NCBI GenBank assembly: GCA_048550535.1
Contig: JBLYYN010000302.1
Location: 1-25,986 of the forward strand
Direction of reading: 5' to 3'
Source: CBDULX01 sp048550535
GTDB lineage: Bacteria > Pseudomonadota > Gammaproteobacteria > SZUA-229
DNA length: 25,986 nucleotides
Each line of letters starts with the position of its first letter. The first letter of the stretch is position 1. The notes beneath the pieces were generated by a model, which was not told the origin of the DNA, ran no database searches, and saw only the letters and a program-made list of their open reading frames with translations. Shown piece by piece: positions 14,917 to 22,391 of this stretch. Made by a program: the position numbers and the translations under genes.

Positions 14917-15774
14917 ATGAAAAGATTAGTAGGTATTGCTTCAGCTCTTGTAATGCTTGCGGCACCCATGCTTAGCATGGCAGCCAATCCATCTCAGGAT
15001 CTGAAGGATTTTCGTAATTTTTATACTGACCGTTTCCCAGACACACCCATGTATGAGTTTGTAAACGGTGTGTATGCAATTGACCCGCCTTCTCGTGAAC
15101 AATGGGAAGCGTTTGAAGATTTCCCTCCCTATGAAATCTATGTTGATAAAGGCGAAACCCTGTTCAATACACCTTTCAATAATGGCAAAGGTTATATCGA
15201 CTGTTTTCCGAATGTACACAAGGGTATTAAGCAGAACTATCCGTACTTCGATACGGCACGCAGCGAAGTCATCACACTGGAAATGGCCATCAATGAATGT
15301 CGTACCAGCAATGGTGAAAAACCTTTAAAATGGAAAAAGGGAGCTATCACTCATTTAGCTGCTTACATTGCCTTCAAATCACGCGGCAAGAAAGGTAACG
15401 TGAAGGTACTGTCATCAGATGAGTCTATGCAGTGGTATGAGCGTGGCAAACGCCACTTCTATGCAAAACGTGGCCAACTGAATATGTCCTGCGCAGATTG
15501 TCATATGCACAATGCGGGCAATCGCATCCGTGCAGACATCTTAAGTCCTGCATTGGGTCATACTTCTCACTTCCCTGTTTATCGTAATAAATGGTCAATG
15601 GCCAGCAACACGGGTGATGGCATGGGTAGCTTACACCGCCGTTATGGTGGCTGTAATAAACAGGTACGTGCAAAACCATTCAAAGCACAGAGTAAAGAAT
15701 ACCGTGCTCTGGAATATTTCCATGCTTATATGAGTAATGGCCTGATCATGAATGGACCCGGCGTTCGTAAATAA
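14917..15774 (+). CDS. soxA: SoxA, monoheme-type c-type cytochrome with catalytic cysteine
   Basis: SoxA holds the active site where thiosulfate is joined to SoxY. The 285-residue precursor has a Sec signal peptide (ending SMAA, about residue 23). Only one heme motif is present: C192-A-D-C195-H196. The place of the N-terminal heme of diheme SoxA is taken by isolated cysteines C96 (GYIDCFPN) and C128 (NECRTSNG), which probably form a disulfide. The catalytic cysteine is C246 in RRYGGCNKQVRAKPF. It follows soxZ by 35 nt with AAAGG 8 nt before the ATG, and is the last gene of the operon before a strong terminator. No soxB or soxCD follows. Confidence 0.95.
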   Translation: MKRLVGIASALVMLAAPMLSMAANPSQDLKDFRNFYTDRFPDTPMYEFVNGVYAIDPPSREQWEAFEDFPPYEIYVDKGETLFNTPFNNGKGYIDCFPNVHKGIKQNYPYFDTARSEVITLEMAINECRTSNGEKPLKWKKGAITHLAAYIAFKSRGKKGNVKVLSSDESMQWYERGKRHFYAKRGQLNMSCADCHMHNAGNRIRADILSPALGHTSHFPVYRNKWSMASNTGDGMGSLHRRYGGCNKQVRAKPFKAQSKEYRALEYFHAYMSNGLIMNGPGVRK

Positions 15775-15796
15775 CCCTGTTATTTACTGGCACAAT

Positions 15797-15827
15797 AAAA
15801 AGCCCGATCGATGATCGGGCTTTTTTT
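15797..15827 (+). terminator. Rho-independent terminator of soxXYZA
   Basis: AGCCCGATC (15801-15809) pairs with GATCGGGCT (15813-15821) across a GAT loop, followed by a run of seven T. It lies about 25 bp beyond the soxA stop. Confidence 0.95.
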
Positions 15828-15992
15828 ATGACTGATATAAAGTTACAGGCAAATAACAGTTGCAGCTAATCCTCTGATAATCGACCGCTTAGTATTCCCA
15901 CATGGCACTCGCCAAATGTATGTAGATCAAACCGATGTTACACATTGCAAATAGCTTGAGGCTTAATCTGACAATTTAGATCTTAAGCTGAA

Positions 15993-16014
15993 AGCTATAA
16001 AACATCTTATAGCT
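15993..16014. repeat. Inverted repeat AGCTATAA-N6-TTATAGCT
   Basis: Perfect 8-bp arms flank AACATC in the non-coding region after soxA. There is no adjacent T-run or start codon, so neither a terminator nor an operator role is supported. Confidence 0.5.
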
Positions 16015-16241
16015 GTCGTTTAACAGTAGATATAAATACACAAATTAACGCCAATACTTCCATAGCTGCAACTAAAGACACGGCTAAAGATAGTCATCTA
16101 AGCACATATTTATTTGCGTTCATTCGCGTTTTTTTAAACCAGCATACATCCACTTACGATTAGTAGCCGATATAGTCACTGTCGGTTCAATGAAAATAAT
16201 TTATAGAAGTGGTGATAATTAAGATTAAGTAATCTGAAAAT

Positions 16242-16270
16242 CCCCCTCGACATGTGCTCATGGGAGGGGG
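16242..16270 (-). terminator. Possible terminator after tRNA-Lys
   Basis: CCCCCTC (16242-16248) pairs with GAGGGGG (16264-16270). On the minus strand the hairpin is followed by ATTTT, a short U-tract. It lies about 40 bp beyond the 3' end of tRNA-Lys. Confidence 0.55.
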
Positions 16271-16307
16271 TTCAGAGATCTGGCTTTTGATATAGCAGAT
16301 CAAAATA

Positions 16308-16383
16308 TGGTGGGCCGTCCGCGACTCGAACGCGGGACCAATGGATTAAAAGTCCAGTGCTCTACCAACTGAGCTAACGGCCC
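16308..16383 (-). tRNA. tRNA-Lys (anticodon TTT)
   Basis: The minus strand reads GGGCCGTTAGCTCAGTTGG and continues as a complete cloverleaf. The acceptor stem GGGCCGT pairs with ACGGCCC, the D-arm is GCTC...GAGC, the anticodon loop is CTTTTAA (anticodon at 16348-16350), and the T-arm contains GTTCGAGTC. The discriminator A and CCA are encoded at the 3' end. It decodes AAA/AAG lysine codons. Its position after queE-queC matches the order in pseudomonads. Confidence 0.98.
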
Positions 16384-16389
16384 GTTTTT

Positions 16390-16498
16390 GCGTGTAAAGA
16401 TGACACGCGATTTATCTTGCGAAGCACACCACCGCGTAGCGCTGCGTGTGTAGGTGACTCGCGATTATTGGTCCCGGAGGGACACAACCGTGAAGCGC
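16390..16498. repeat. Diverged tandem duplication of about 54 bp upstream of tRNA-Lys
   Basis: Units starting at 16390 (GCGTGTAAAGATGACACGCG) and 16444 (GCGTGTGTAGGTGACTCGCG) align along most of their length and end alike (ACACCACCGCGTAGCGC and ACACAACCGTGAAGCGC). They lie directly 5' of tRNA-Lys on its strand, between it and queC. The role is unknown. Confidence 0.55.
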
Positions 16499-16605
16499 AA
16501 AATTTACGCATCTGGCACAATCCAAAACTGTAGCCTGATCTCGCAAGAGGCCGGTATACTACCTGAATTCCAGAGAAAAACAAGATATTGAGCATAAGAA
16601 ACTGA

Positions 16606-17289
16606 TCATTTTTCGCGATAACAAGTTGGATCGGCGATACCTGCCTGCTCAAAACCCTTTGCTCTGAGACGACAGGATTCACACTGGCCACAGGCACGAC
16701 CCAGATCATCTGCTGCATAGCAGGATACCGTCAGTGCATAGTCCACTCCCCTGGACAGGCCGAGCTGGATAATTTCAGCTTTGCTCAGTTCAATCAAGGG
16801 CGTATGAATAGTCATTTTATGGCCTTCGACTCCGGCTTTGGTCGCTAAATTGGCCATGGTTTCAAAGGCTTTTATATATTCAGGACGACAGTCGGGGTAA
16901 CCGGAATAATCCACTGCATTGACACCGATAAAAATATCCTGGGATTCCATCACCTCAGCCCAGGCCAGGGCAAAAGACAGGAACACGGTATTGCGCGCCG
17001 GCACATAGGTTACAGGTATACCTTCAGATGGCGTGGTTGGCACGTCAATATCGCTATCGGTGAGCGCTGAGCCGCCAAACAGACCCAGATCCAGATTCAT
17101 GATGCGATGTTCGAGTGTACCCAGGGCCTTAGCTACATTCTTTGCAGCCTCCAGCTCGGCACAGTGGCGCTGACCATAATTAAAGCTGAGCGCGTAACAA
17201 TCAAAACCATCGTCCCGTGCACAGGCCAGAGCGGTGGCGGAATCCAGACCACCTGAGAGCAGAATTATAGCTTTTTTTGCTTGATGCAT
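16606..17289 (-). CDS. queC: 7-cyano-7-deazaguanine synthase QueC
   Basis: QueC uses ATP and ammonia to convert 7-carboxy-7-deazaguanine to preQ0, a precursor of queuosine in tRNA. The 227-residue product has the PP-loop SGGLDS (12-17), FNYGQRHCAE (37-46) and VPARNTVFLSFALAWAE. The C-terminal zinc site is C190, C200, C203 and C206 (ACGQCESC). Its length is typical (about 231). It follows queE by 27 nt on the same strand and uses the product of that enzyme. Confidence 0.97.
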   Translation of the reverse strand: MHQAKKAIILLSGGLDSATALACARDDGFDCYALSFNYGQRHCAELEAAKNVAKALGTLEHRIMNLDLGLFGGSALTDSDIDVPTTPSEGIPVTYVPARNTVFLSFALAWAEVMESQDIFIGVNAVDYSGYPDCRPEYIKAFETMANLATKAGVEGHKMTIHTPLIELSKAEIIQLGLSRGVDYALTVSCYAADDLGRACGQCESCRLRAKGFEQAGIADPTCYREK

Positions 17290-17316
17290 ATTCTCAATTT
17301 AACTGACATTAATCGA

Positions 17317-17970
17317 TTAGTGACCCGGCTTATCGCCCCAGAGGTATTTGTGCAGCTGTACCTGAAAACGAACCGCTAAGCCATCTTCTATGATCCAGTC
17401 CGCCAGATCTGTGGCTGAAATTTCACCATGCACCGGCGAAAATAACACTTCACATCGCTCATTTAGATTATATTTGTCCAGTATCTGTTTCGACCACTGA
17501 TAATCATCCCGGTTACTGATAACAAATTTTACTTCATCATCAGGCCCCAGATAGTCAATATTCTGGTACAGGTTTTTTTCACATTCGCCAGAAGCCGGCG
17601 TTTTCAAATCCATCACCCGCTTGACCCGACTATCCACAGCCGAGATATCCAGTGCACCACTGGTTTCGATAGACACCTTATAAGCTTCATCACACAGTCG
17701 ACGAAGTAACTCAACACAGGCTTTCTGGGCCAGTGGCTCACCGCCCGTGACGGTGATGTAACGGGCGCTATACTGCTTTACCTGCTGCATGATCTGATCC
17801 AGATCCAGCCATTCGCCACCGGAGAAAGCATAGCTGGTATCACAATAGACACAGCGTAAAGGGCATCCGGTGAGCCGGATGAACACGGTCGGGCAGCCGA
17901 CCGTAGTGGACTCACCTTGCAGGGAAAAAAATATTTCGCTTATCCTGAGTCGAGAGGGAGATTCAGTCAT
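17317..17970 (-). CDS. queE: 7-carboxy-7-deazaguanine synthase QueE (radical SAM)
   Basis: QueE is a radical SAM enzyme that rearranges carboxy-tetrahydropterin to 7-carboxy-7-deazaguanine. The cluster motif is C36-x3-C40-x2-C43 (GCPLRCVYCDTSYAF). SLQGEST lies near the N-terminus, and YITVTGGEPLAQKACVELL supplies the SAM-binding GGEPL. Its 217 residues match the gammaproteobacterial form. It is the first gene of a queE-queC pair. The preceding cpoB gene lies across the 18027-18242 inverted-repeat element, so queE may need its own promoter or read through that element. Confidence 0.96.
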   Translation of the reverse strand: MTESPSRLRISEIFFSLQGESTTVGCPTVFIRLTGCPLRCVYCDTSYAFSGGEWLDLDQIMQQVKQYSARYITVTGGEPLAQKACVELLRRLCDEAYKVSIETSGALDISAVDSRVKRVMDLKTPASGECEKNLYQNIDYLGPDDEVKFVISNRDDYQWSKQILDKYNLNERCEVLFSPVHGEISATDLADWIIEDGLAVRFQVQLHKYLWGDKPGH

Positions 17971-18026
17971 AATTCAGATTAGATGTGTAGACACCCCGCC
18001 AGATACGACGGTGTGTAGATAGCCGC

Positions 18027-18242
18027 TAGGGAGCATCTGAATAAGTCTGGTTGATGAGATTTTTGTTTAAAAATTTCAGATTCAAGGCGAAGATCGCAGT
18101 TAATAGTAAACTATTAACAAGATGACGTACAGGAGGTACTAATGCCATGGGTGCAGGGATGCACAGGAGTGGCGATTCAACGAAGAAGCTGGAATTTTTA
18201 GACGATAAGATCACAATCATGACTTGTTTAGATGTTCCCTTA
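18027..18242. mobile_element. MITE-like element with terminal inverted repeats (copy 1)
   Basis: The ends AGGGAGCATCTGAATAAGTC and the reverse complement of GACTTGTTTAGATGTTCCCT match at 17 of 20 positions, bounding about 215 bp. TA occurs at both outer edges. The interior holds a perfect 9-bp palindrome (GTTAATAGT / ACTATTAAC, 18099-18118) and short hairpins GTAC-AGGAG-GTAC (18127-18139) and GTGCA-GGGA-TGCAC (18151-18164). No transposase is encoded. The right end is 2 nt from the cpoB stop codon. Its terminus resembles that of the element at 23645-23915, so both probably depend on a transposase elsewhere. Confidence 0.75.
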
Positions 18243-18244
18243 TG

Positions 18245-19021
18245 TTAATGGCCTTCACGCTTGATGCGTTGCAGGCGTTCCTCGGCCTTGCGGGCAAACG
18301 TGGTATTGGGGTATTTGGTGATGACCTGTTGCAACGCGGTTTTTGCTGAGTCCCAGTCCTTCATTTCATAATAGGTATAACCCATTTTCAGGGCCGCACC
18401 CTGCACCTTGCCACTATCGGGATACTCGGTCAGCACTTTCTGAAACTCTTTCAGGGCGGTCTTGTATTCACGGGACACATAGTTCGCCTCACCCAGCCAG
18501 TACTGGGCATTACCGGCAAACTTGCTCTGTGGATAAGCAGACAAAAAGTTACTGAAATCCCCCACGGCTTGCTGGTAACGACCTTCTTTTAACAGGTTAA
18601 AGGCCTGACTATAAGCCTGTTTACCTTCCTTATCGCCTCCATCCGTAGCCGCGACCACGGCAACCACAGGTGGCGCAATAGACGAATTGCTACTGGGTGG
18701 AGCAATGGGTGATGGCTGGGTAGAGATACTGCGTTTTCTTGGAGAGCCGGCTTCAAGATCATGCATGCGACGATCCATGTCCTGATACAGGTTGCGCTGG
18801 CGTTGTTTAATCAATTCCAGCTGGTGCTCCTGGTTTTCTGCCATTTCCCGAATTTCTGCCAGTTCCATACGAATCTGATCCAGGTCGGTAATCTGATCCA
18901 TCAACACCTGATTACCGAGCAATTTTTCCATACGTTCGACTCGATCTTCCAGGCTCGCCGCCTGCACCAGCCCTGTAGAGGTCAGCAAAATAATCGAGCA
19001 AATTGAAACTTTTTTCAACAT
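18245..19021 (-). CDS. cpoB: CpoB (YbgF), Tol-Pal-associated TPR protein
   Basis: CpoB is a periplasmic protein that coordinates Tol-Pal with peptidoglycan synthesis at division. The product has a Sec signal peptide (MLKKVSICSIILLTSTGLVQ then A). A coiled coil (SLEDRVERMEKLLGNQ through QRNLYQDMDRRMHDLE) forms the trimerisation helix. A Pro/Ser linker follows, then three TPR-like repeats over the last 125 residues (QAFNLLKEGRYQQAVGDF, AQYWLGEANYVSREYKTAL, KMGYTYYEMKDWDSAKTAL). ATG 19021 lies 8 nt from AAGG. An in-frame ATG at 19027 lies only 2 nt from it. It is the last gene of the tol-pal cluster, 172 bp after pal. The MITE-like element begins just after its stop. Confidence 0.93.
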   Translation of the reverse strand: MLKKVSICSIILLTSTGLVQAASLEDRVERMEKLLGNQVLMDQITDLDQIRMELAEIREMAENQEHQLELIKQRQRNLYQDMDRRMHDLEAGSPRKRSISTQPSPIAPPSSNSSIAPPVVAVVAATDGGDKEGKQAYSQAFNLLKEGRYQQAVGDFSNFLSAYPQSKFAGNAQYWLGEANYVSREYKTALKEFQKVLTEYPDSGKVQGAALKMGYTYYEMKDWDSAKTALQQVITKYPNTTFARKAEERLQRIKREGH

Positions 19022-19193
19022 AATCATAACCTTCTGGATTACTGTTCAGATTTCCGGGGCACTTAAATATACACCCGCCCAGACATCGGGTACTCAGATT
19101 GTACGGATCAGCACAAGGGCGGAGTATATATGCAATGCCGGAACTGCGCAAAACCGGTCCCGACAGTATGCCCCAATCGACTTATATAATGGC
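19022..19193. other. Spacer between pal and cpoB
   Basis: These 172 bp are wider than the other gaps in the tol cluster. I see no hairpin terminator followed by a T-run and no open frame, so a separate cpoB promoter is possible but not identified. Confidence 0.35.
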
Positions 19194-19742
19194 TTATTTC
19201 ACATTGTAAACCAGTTCAACACGACGGTTGAGGCGCCAGGCCGCTTCATCATGATCCAGGGCCACCGGTTTCTCTTCCCCATAACTAATGACGGATATCT
19301 GATCGGGCTGAGCACCCTGTAACATTAACAGCCGCTTCACGGCTTCCGCTCGTCGATTGCCCAGGGCCACATTGTATTCACGGGTACCCCGCTCATCGCC
19401 ATGTCCCTCCAGTCGCATGATGACATCATTATTGGCTGCCAGATAACGGCCATGATGATTGACCAGATCGATGAAGTCCGGAGACACTCGATCACTGTCG
19501 AAATCGAAATAAATAACCCGCTCCACCAGTACGTTGTTGACATCATTAATGGCACTGCGCTCATAGGACACCTTCTTATCCATGGCCGCCAACTCACTGC
19601 CACTAAGCTGGCCGTTAGCGTCCAGACCGCCGACCTGTGCACCACCCGTGCTATCACCTTCAGGTCCTTCTTTTACAGCTTCTGGGGTACAGGCGGCTAC
19701 CGCTGCCGCCAGCACGATTGCAGATAATAGTTTAAGCTTCAT
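19194..19742 (-). CDS. pal: Pal, peptidoglycan-associated outer-membrane lipoprotein
   Basis: Pal anchors the outer membrane to peptidoglycan and is moved to the division site by TolQRAB. From ATG 19742 (182 residues) it has a lipoprotein signal with lipobox AVAAC, lipidated at C18, followed by an acidic Gly/Ser-rich tether. The OmpA-like peptidoglycan-binding domain fills the rest: VIYFDFDSDRV, MRLEGHGDERGTREYNVALG, NRRAEAVKRLL and AAWRLNRRVELVY. GGAGAG lies 6 nt upstream. An in-frame ATG at 19763 would place seven residues before the signal and is unlikely. It follows tolB by 17 nt. Confidence 0.97.
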   Translation of the reverse strand: MKLKLLSAIVLAAAVAACTPEAVKEGPEGDSTGGAQVGGLDANGQLSGSELAAMDKKVSYERSAINDVNNVLVERVIYFDFDSDRVSPDFIDLVNHHGRYLAANNDVIMRLEGHGDERGTREYNVALGNRRAEAVKRLLMLQGAQPDQISVISYGEEKPVALDHDEAAWRLNRRVELVYNVK

Positions 19743-19759
19743 TGAAAACTCTCCAGGGT

Positions 19760-21061
19760 TCATTGACGACGAAACGGTCCCCAGGTGGGTTCACGTACGT
19801 CACCTTCGGATAAAACCAGTTTTTGTTTATAACGGCCGTCGCTGGATACCGCTGCCAGTACACCTCGATTGCCCGATTGGCTGGCATACAGGATCATACT
19901 GCCATTAGGCGCAAAGCTGGGGGATTCATCCAGTACACCATCGGTCAAAATCTGCACAAAACGGGTTTCAAGATCCATAATGGCGATTTTGAAATGTCGA
20001 CCATTTCCCTGTACAAATACCAGCTGTTTACCATCGGGACTTAGTTCCGGATTGGCATTGTAGTTACCTTCAAAGGTCAATCGTTTGGCCTTACCTCCAA
20101 ACAATCCAATCTTGTAAATCTGAGGCTTGCCACTGCGACTGGAGGTAAATACAATTTCAGAGCCATCCGGTGTCCAGCCAGGTTCAGTATCTATGGCCCA
20201 GTGACGGGTCAACTGGGTCAGTTTTTTGCTGGCCAGATCCAGGATATAAATATCCGTGTTACTGCCCTTGGACAGGGTAAGTGCCAACTTGTTGCCATCC
20301 GGCGACCATACCGGAGCGCCATTAATACCTGCCTGAGATGACACCTTCTCCCGCTGCTGGTCAGACAGGTGCTGAATATAGATTTCCGAGCGTTGATTCT
20401 CAAAAGAGACATAAGCCAGACGTGAACCATCCGGTGACCAGGCCGGCGACATAATAGGTTCATCGGAAGTTAAAACAGTTTGGGAATTATGGCCATCCGT
20501 GTCGGCTACCTGTAGCCTGAAGACGGGAGCAGCCTTAGCCTTACGTTCAACTGTGACATAGGCAATTGTGGTATTAAACGCCCCCTTTTGCCCGGTGACA
20601 TGCTGGTAGATCAGGTCGCTGATATGGTGGATAGTTCTGCGCAGGGTCTGTTCATTGGCCCTGAATTTATAGCCCAGCACCTGTACCCCCTTGAATACAT
20701 CCAGTAGCCGGAACTGCAATTCGTATTCACCGGATTGCCGACTATGAATCTGACCAATCACCAGATGATCAATACTGGCCGTTCGCCACAGTTTATAATT
20801 CACCGCATCCAGGCTGGTCGGTTTGGCCAACAACTTGTCTTCTGCCAGTGGTGAAAATTTACCGCTGCGTAGCAGGTCGGTGGCAACTATTGCTGCCACA
20901 TCTATCGATGCACCAGGCTTACCGCTATTCACAAAAGGAATAATGGCTATGGGTATAGCGCCTTCAACACCCTTGGTGATTTCCAGTTCCAGTACCGCCT
21001 GTGACGATACCGCCCACAACAGGCCATTGAGTAATAACAGGATTTTCAGAATATTTTTCAT
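19760..21061 (-). CDS. tolB: TolB, periplasmic beta-propeller of the Tol-Pal system
   Basis: TolB binds Pal and is released from it when TolA acts. The 433-residue product has a Sec signal (ILLLLNGLLWAVSSQA), an N-terminal alpha/beta domain (IAIIPFVNSG, then DLLRSGKFSPL) and a six-bladed propeller with repeated WSPDGSRLAY, WSPDGNKLALT, WTPDGSEIVFTSSRSG, LSPDGKQLVF and FAPNGSMILYAS. Its length matches the family (about 430). The ATG overlaps the tolA stop as ATGA. Confidence 0.97.
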   Translation of the reverse strand: MKNILKILLLLNGLLWAVSSQAVLELEITKGVEGAIPIAIIPFVNSGKPGASIDVAAIVATDLLRSGKFSPLAEDKLLAKPTSLDAVNYKLWRTASIDHLVIGQIHSRQSGEYELQFRLLDVFKGVQVLGYKFRANEQTLRRTIHHISDLIYQHVTGQKGAFNTTIAYVTVERKAKAAPVFRLQVADTDGHNSQTVLTSDEPIMSPAWSPDGSRLAYVSFENQRSEIYIQHLSDQQREKVSSQAGINGAPVWSPDGNKLALTLSKGSNTDIYILDLASKKLTQLTRHWAIDTEPGWTPDGSEIVFTSSRSGKPQIYKIGLFGGKAKRLTFEGNYNANPELSPDGKQLVFVQGNGRHFKIAIMDLETRFVQILTDGVLDESPSFAPNGSMILYASQSGNRGVLAAVSSDGRYKQKLVLSEGDVREPTWGPFRRQ

Positions 21062-21963
21062 ATCTCAGGTCTGAAGGTAAATTGTAGTTTCTGATCAAAT
21101 ACATCCGGAGATGGCGGTGATGGCAAGGGCGAGGCTTTTCTCACTGCGCGTTCCACAGTACTCTTAAAGGCCTCGCTGCCAGAGCAGCTCAACATCTGTA
21201 CCTGGGTAATATCACCCAGACGATTCTGTTGTACCATCACTTCACAAAACCAGCCTTGGGTCATATTGGCCGGGGGCAACCAGTTACGCGCCACCTGGCG
21301 TTCAATCATCTGTGCATACTGGCTGCGCAAGACCTGTAAACGGCTATTATTCTCCAACTCCCGTGCCTCTTCTTCAGCCAGTCGCTGTTTTAATTCCGCT
21401 TCTTCCGCTTTGTGTCTGGCTTCAGTCTGTTCCGCCTCTTTCTTCTTACGCGCCACATCCTCTTGCGCTTTGCGTCTCGCTTCTATGGCCGCCAGTTGTT
21501 GCTGTTCGGCCTGTCTCTTTCGTTCCAGATCCAGTTGTTGCTGTTTCAGCTTTGCCAGTTCCTGTTGTTTCTTTTTTCGCTCAGCATCCAGTCTGGCTTC
21601 CCGGACTTTGGCTTCCTTTTGTTTTTTCTGTTGCTGGCGTTTCAGTTCCGCCAGTCGTTGTTCTTCTTTACGTCTCTGCTCACGAGCCCGCTCCAGTTCT
21701 TTTTTCAGCTGCTGTTTATGTTGTTGCTGTTTTTGTTGCTGGCGCTGTTCCGCTTGCTTGAGCTTATTCAATTCAGCATCCACCACGGCGGCATCCACCA
21801 CCACCGCCTGCACGGTTTTCACTTTAGCCGTCTTTGGCAAAGAGGGCTTTTCGCTGTGACTGAGATTAAATACCAGCACCACCACCAGCAACACATGCAA
21901 AGCAATTGATATTGCCATGGCCTGTGGGTGCCGCTTGATCTCTAGCCAGAGGCTGGATTCCAT
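21058..21963 (-). CDS. tolA: TolA, inner-membrane-anchored energy-transducing protein
   Basis: TolA links the TolQR motor to TolB-Pal across the periplasm. It has a short cytoplasmic start, one membrane helix (about residues 14-34, AMAISIALHVLLVVVLVF) and a long charged coiled coil rich in K, Q, E, R and A (about residues 64-205). A C-terminal globular domain follows (LRSQYAQMIERQVARNWLPP, WFCEVMVQQNRLGDITQVQM, SCSGSEAFKSTVERAVRKAS). The two cysteines there are probably a disulfide. At 301 residues it is shorter than E. coli TolA (421), with a shorter coiled coil. It overlaps tolR by one base (TAATG). Confidence 0.95.
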   Translation of the reverse strand: MESSLWLEIKRHPQAMAISIALHVLLVVVLVFNLSHSEKPSLPKTAKVKTVQAVVVDAAVVDAELNKLKQAEQRQQQKQQQHKQQLKKELERAREQRRKEEQRLAELKRQQQKKQKEAKVREARLDAERKKKQQELAKLKQQQLDLERKRQAEQQQLAAIEARRKAQEDVARKKKEAEQTEARHKAEEAELKQRLAEEEARELENNSRLQVLRSQYAQMIERQVARNWLPPANMTQGWFCEVMVQQNRLGDITQVQMLSCSGSEAFKSTVERAVRKASPLPSPPSPDVFDQKLQFTFRPEI

Positions 21964-22391
21964 TACGGCAATATCTCCGGTTGTTCAGTCACCAGCCCCA
22001 CTCTGGGCACACCGGCTTTCTGCAACAGCACCATGACATCGACTACCTGTCCGTAATTCACTTCCCGGTCACCCCGTACCAGCACCGGCACATCCGCTTT
22101 CAGTTTCAAAACTGCGGCCACTCGGTTTACCAGTAACTGTGCATCTATCGGTTTATCCGGCTCATCACCAATATCAATATAAAATGCGCCACTCTTATCC
22201 ACCGACACTACCACCGGCTCGGCCTGATCCGGTGCAATGGGATTGGCCGCCGCCTGAGGTAAGTCGATCTCCACCCCCTGCTGGATCAGTGGTGCGGTGA
22301 TCATAAATATAATCAGCAACACCAGCATCACATCAATGTAGGGCACCACATTAATCTCAGATATAGGGCGACGTTTTTTCTGCCCGGCCAT
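21963..22391 (-). CDS. tolR: TolR, Tol-Pal proton-channel subunit (ExbD family)
   Basis: TolR forms the proton-driven motor with TolQ. The 142-residue product has a basic start (AGQKKRRPISEINVVPYID). One membrane helix begins at D20 (YIDVMLVLLIIFMITAPL), D20 being the proton-carrying aspartate equivalent to D23 of E. coli. A periplasmic domain with VLVRGDREVNYGQVVDVMVL follows. Start and stop overlap those of tolQ and tolA as TAATG, which indicates coupled translation. Confidence 0.97.
   Translation of the reverse strand: MAGQKKRRPISEINVVPYIDVMLVLLIIFMITAPLIQQGVEIDLPQAAANPIAPDQAEPVVVSVDKSGAFYIDIGDEPDKPIDAQLLVNRVAAVLKLKADVPVLVRGDREVNYGQVVDVMVLLQKAGVPRVGLVTEQPEILP

Larger units (their letters stand above)
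15828..16307. other. Long non-coding region between soxA and tRNA-Lys
   Basis: About 480 bp with no supportable open frame on either strand. It contains an 8-bp inverted repeat (AGCTATAA / TTATAGCT, 15993-16014), a stretch TTTGCGTTCATTCGCGTTTT (near 16112-16132) resembling common dispersed intergenic repeats, and a GC-rich hairpin just downstream of tRNA-Lys. The rest is featureless AT-rich DNA, possibly remains of a lost gene. Confidence 0.5.

Noticed and set aside
16374..16718. A 114-codon open frame on the minus strand
   Set aside because: It overlaps the end of queC in another frame and runs into tRNA-Lys, so it is a chance frame.
18026..18220. A 64-codon open frame on the minus strand
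   Set aside because: It falls inside the MITE-like element, has no ribosome-binding site and resembles no known protein.
21266..21909. Three overlapping plus-strand open frames rich in Ser, Cys, Phe or Leu
   Set aside because: They are antisense to the low-complexity coiled coil of tolA. The biased composition reflects its Lys/Gln/Glu/Ala codons and not a real protein.
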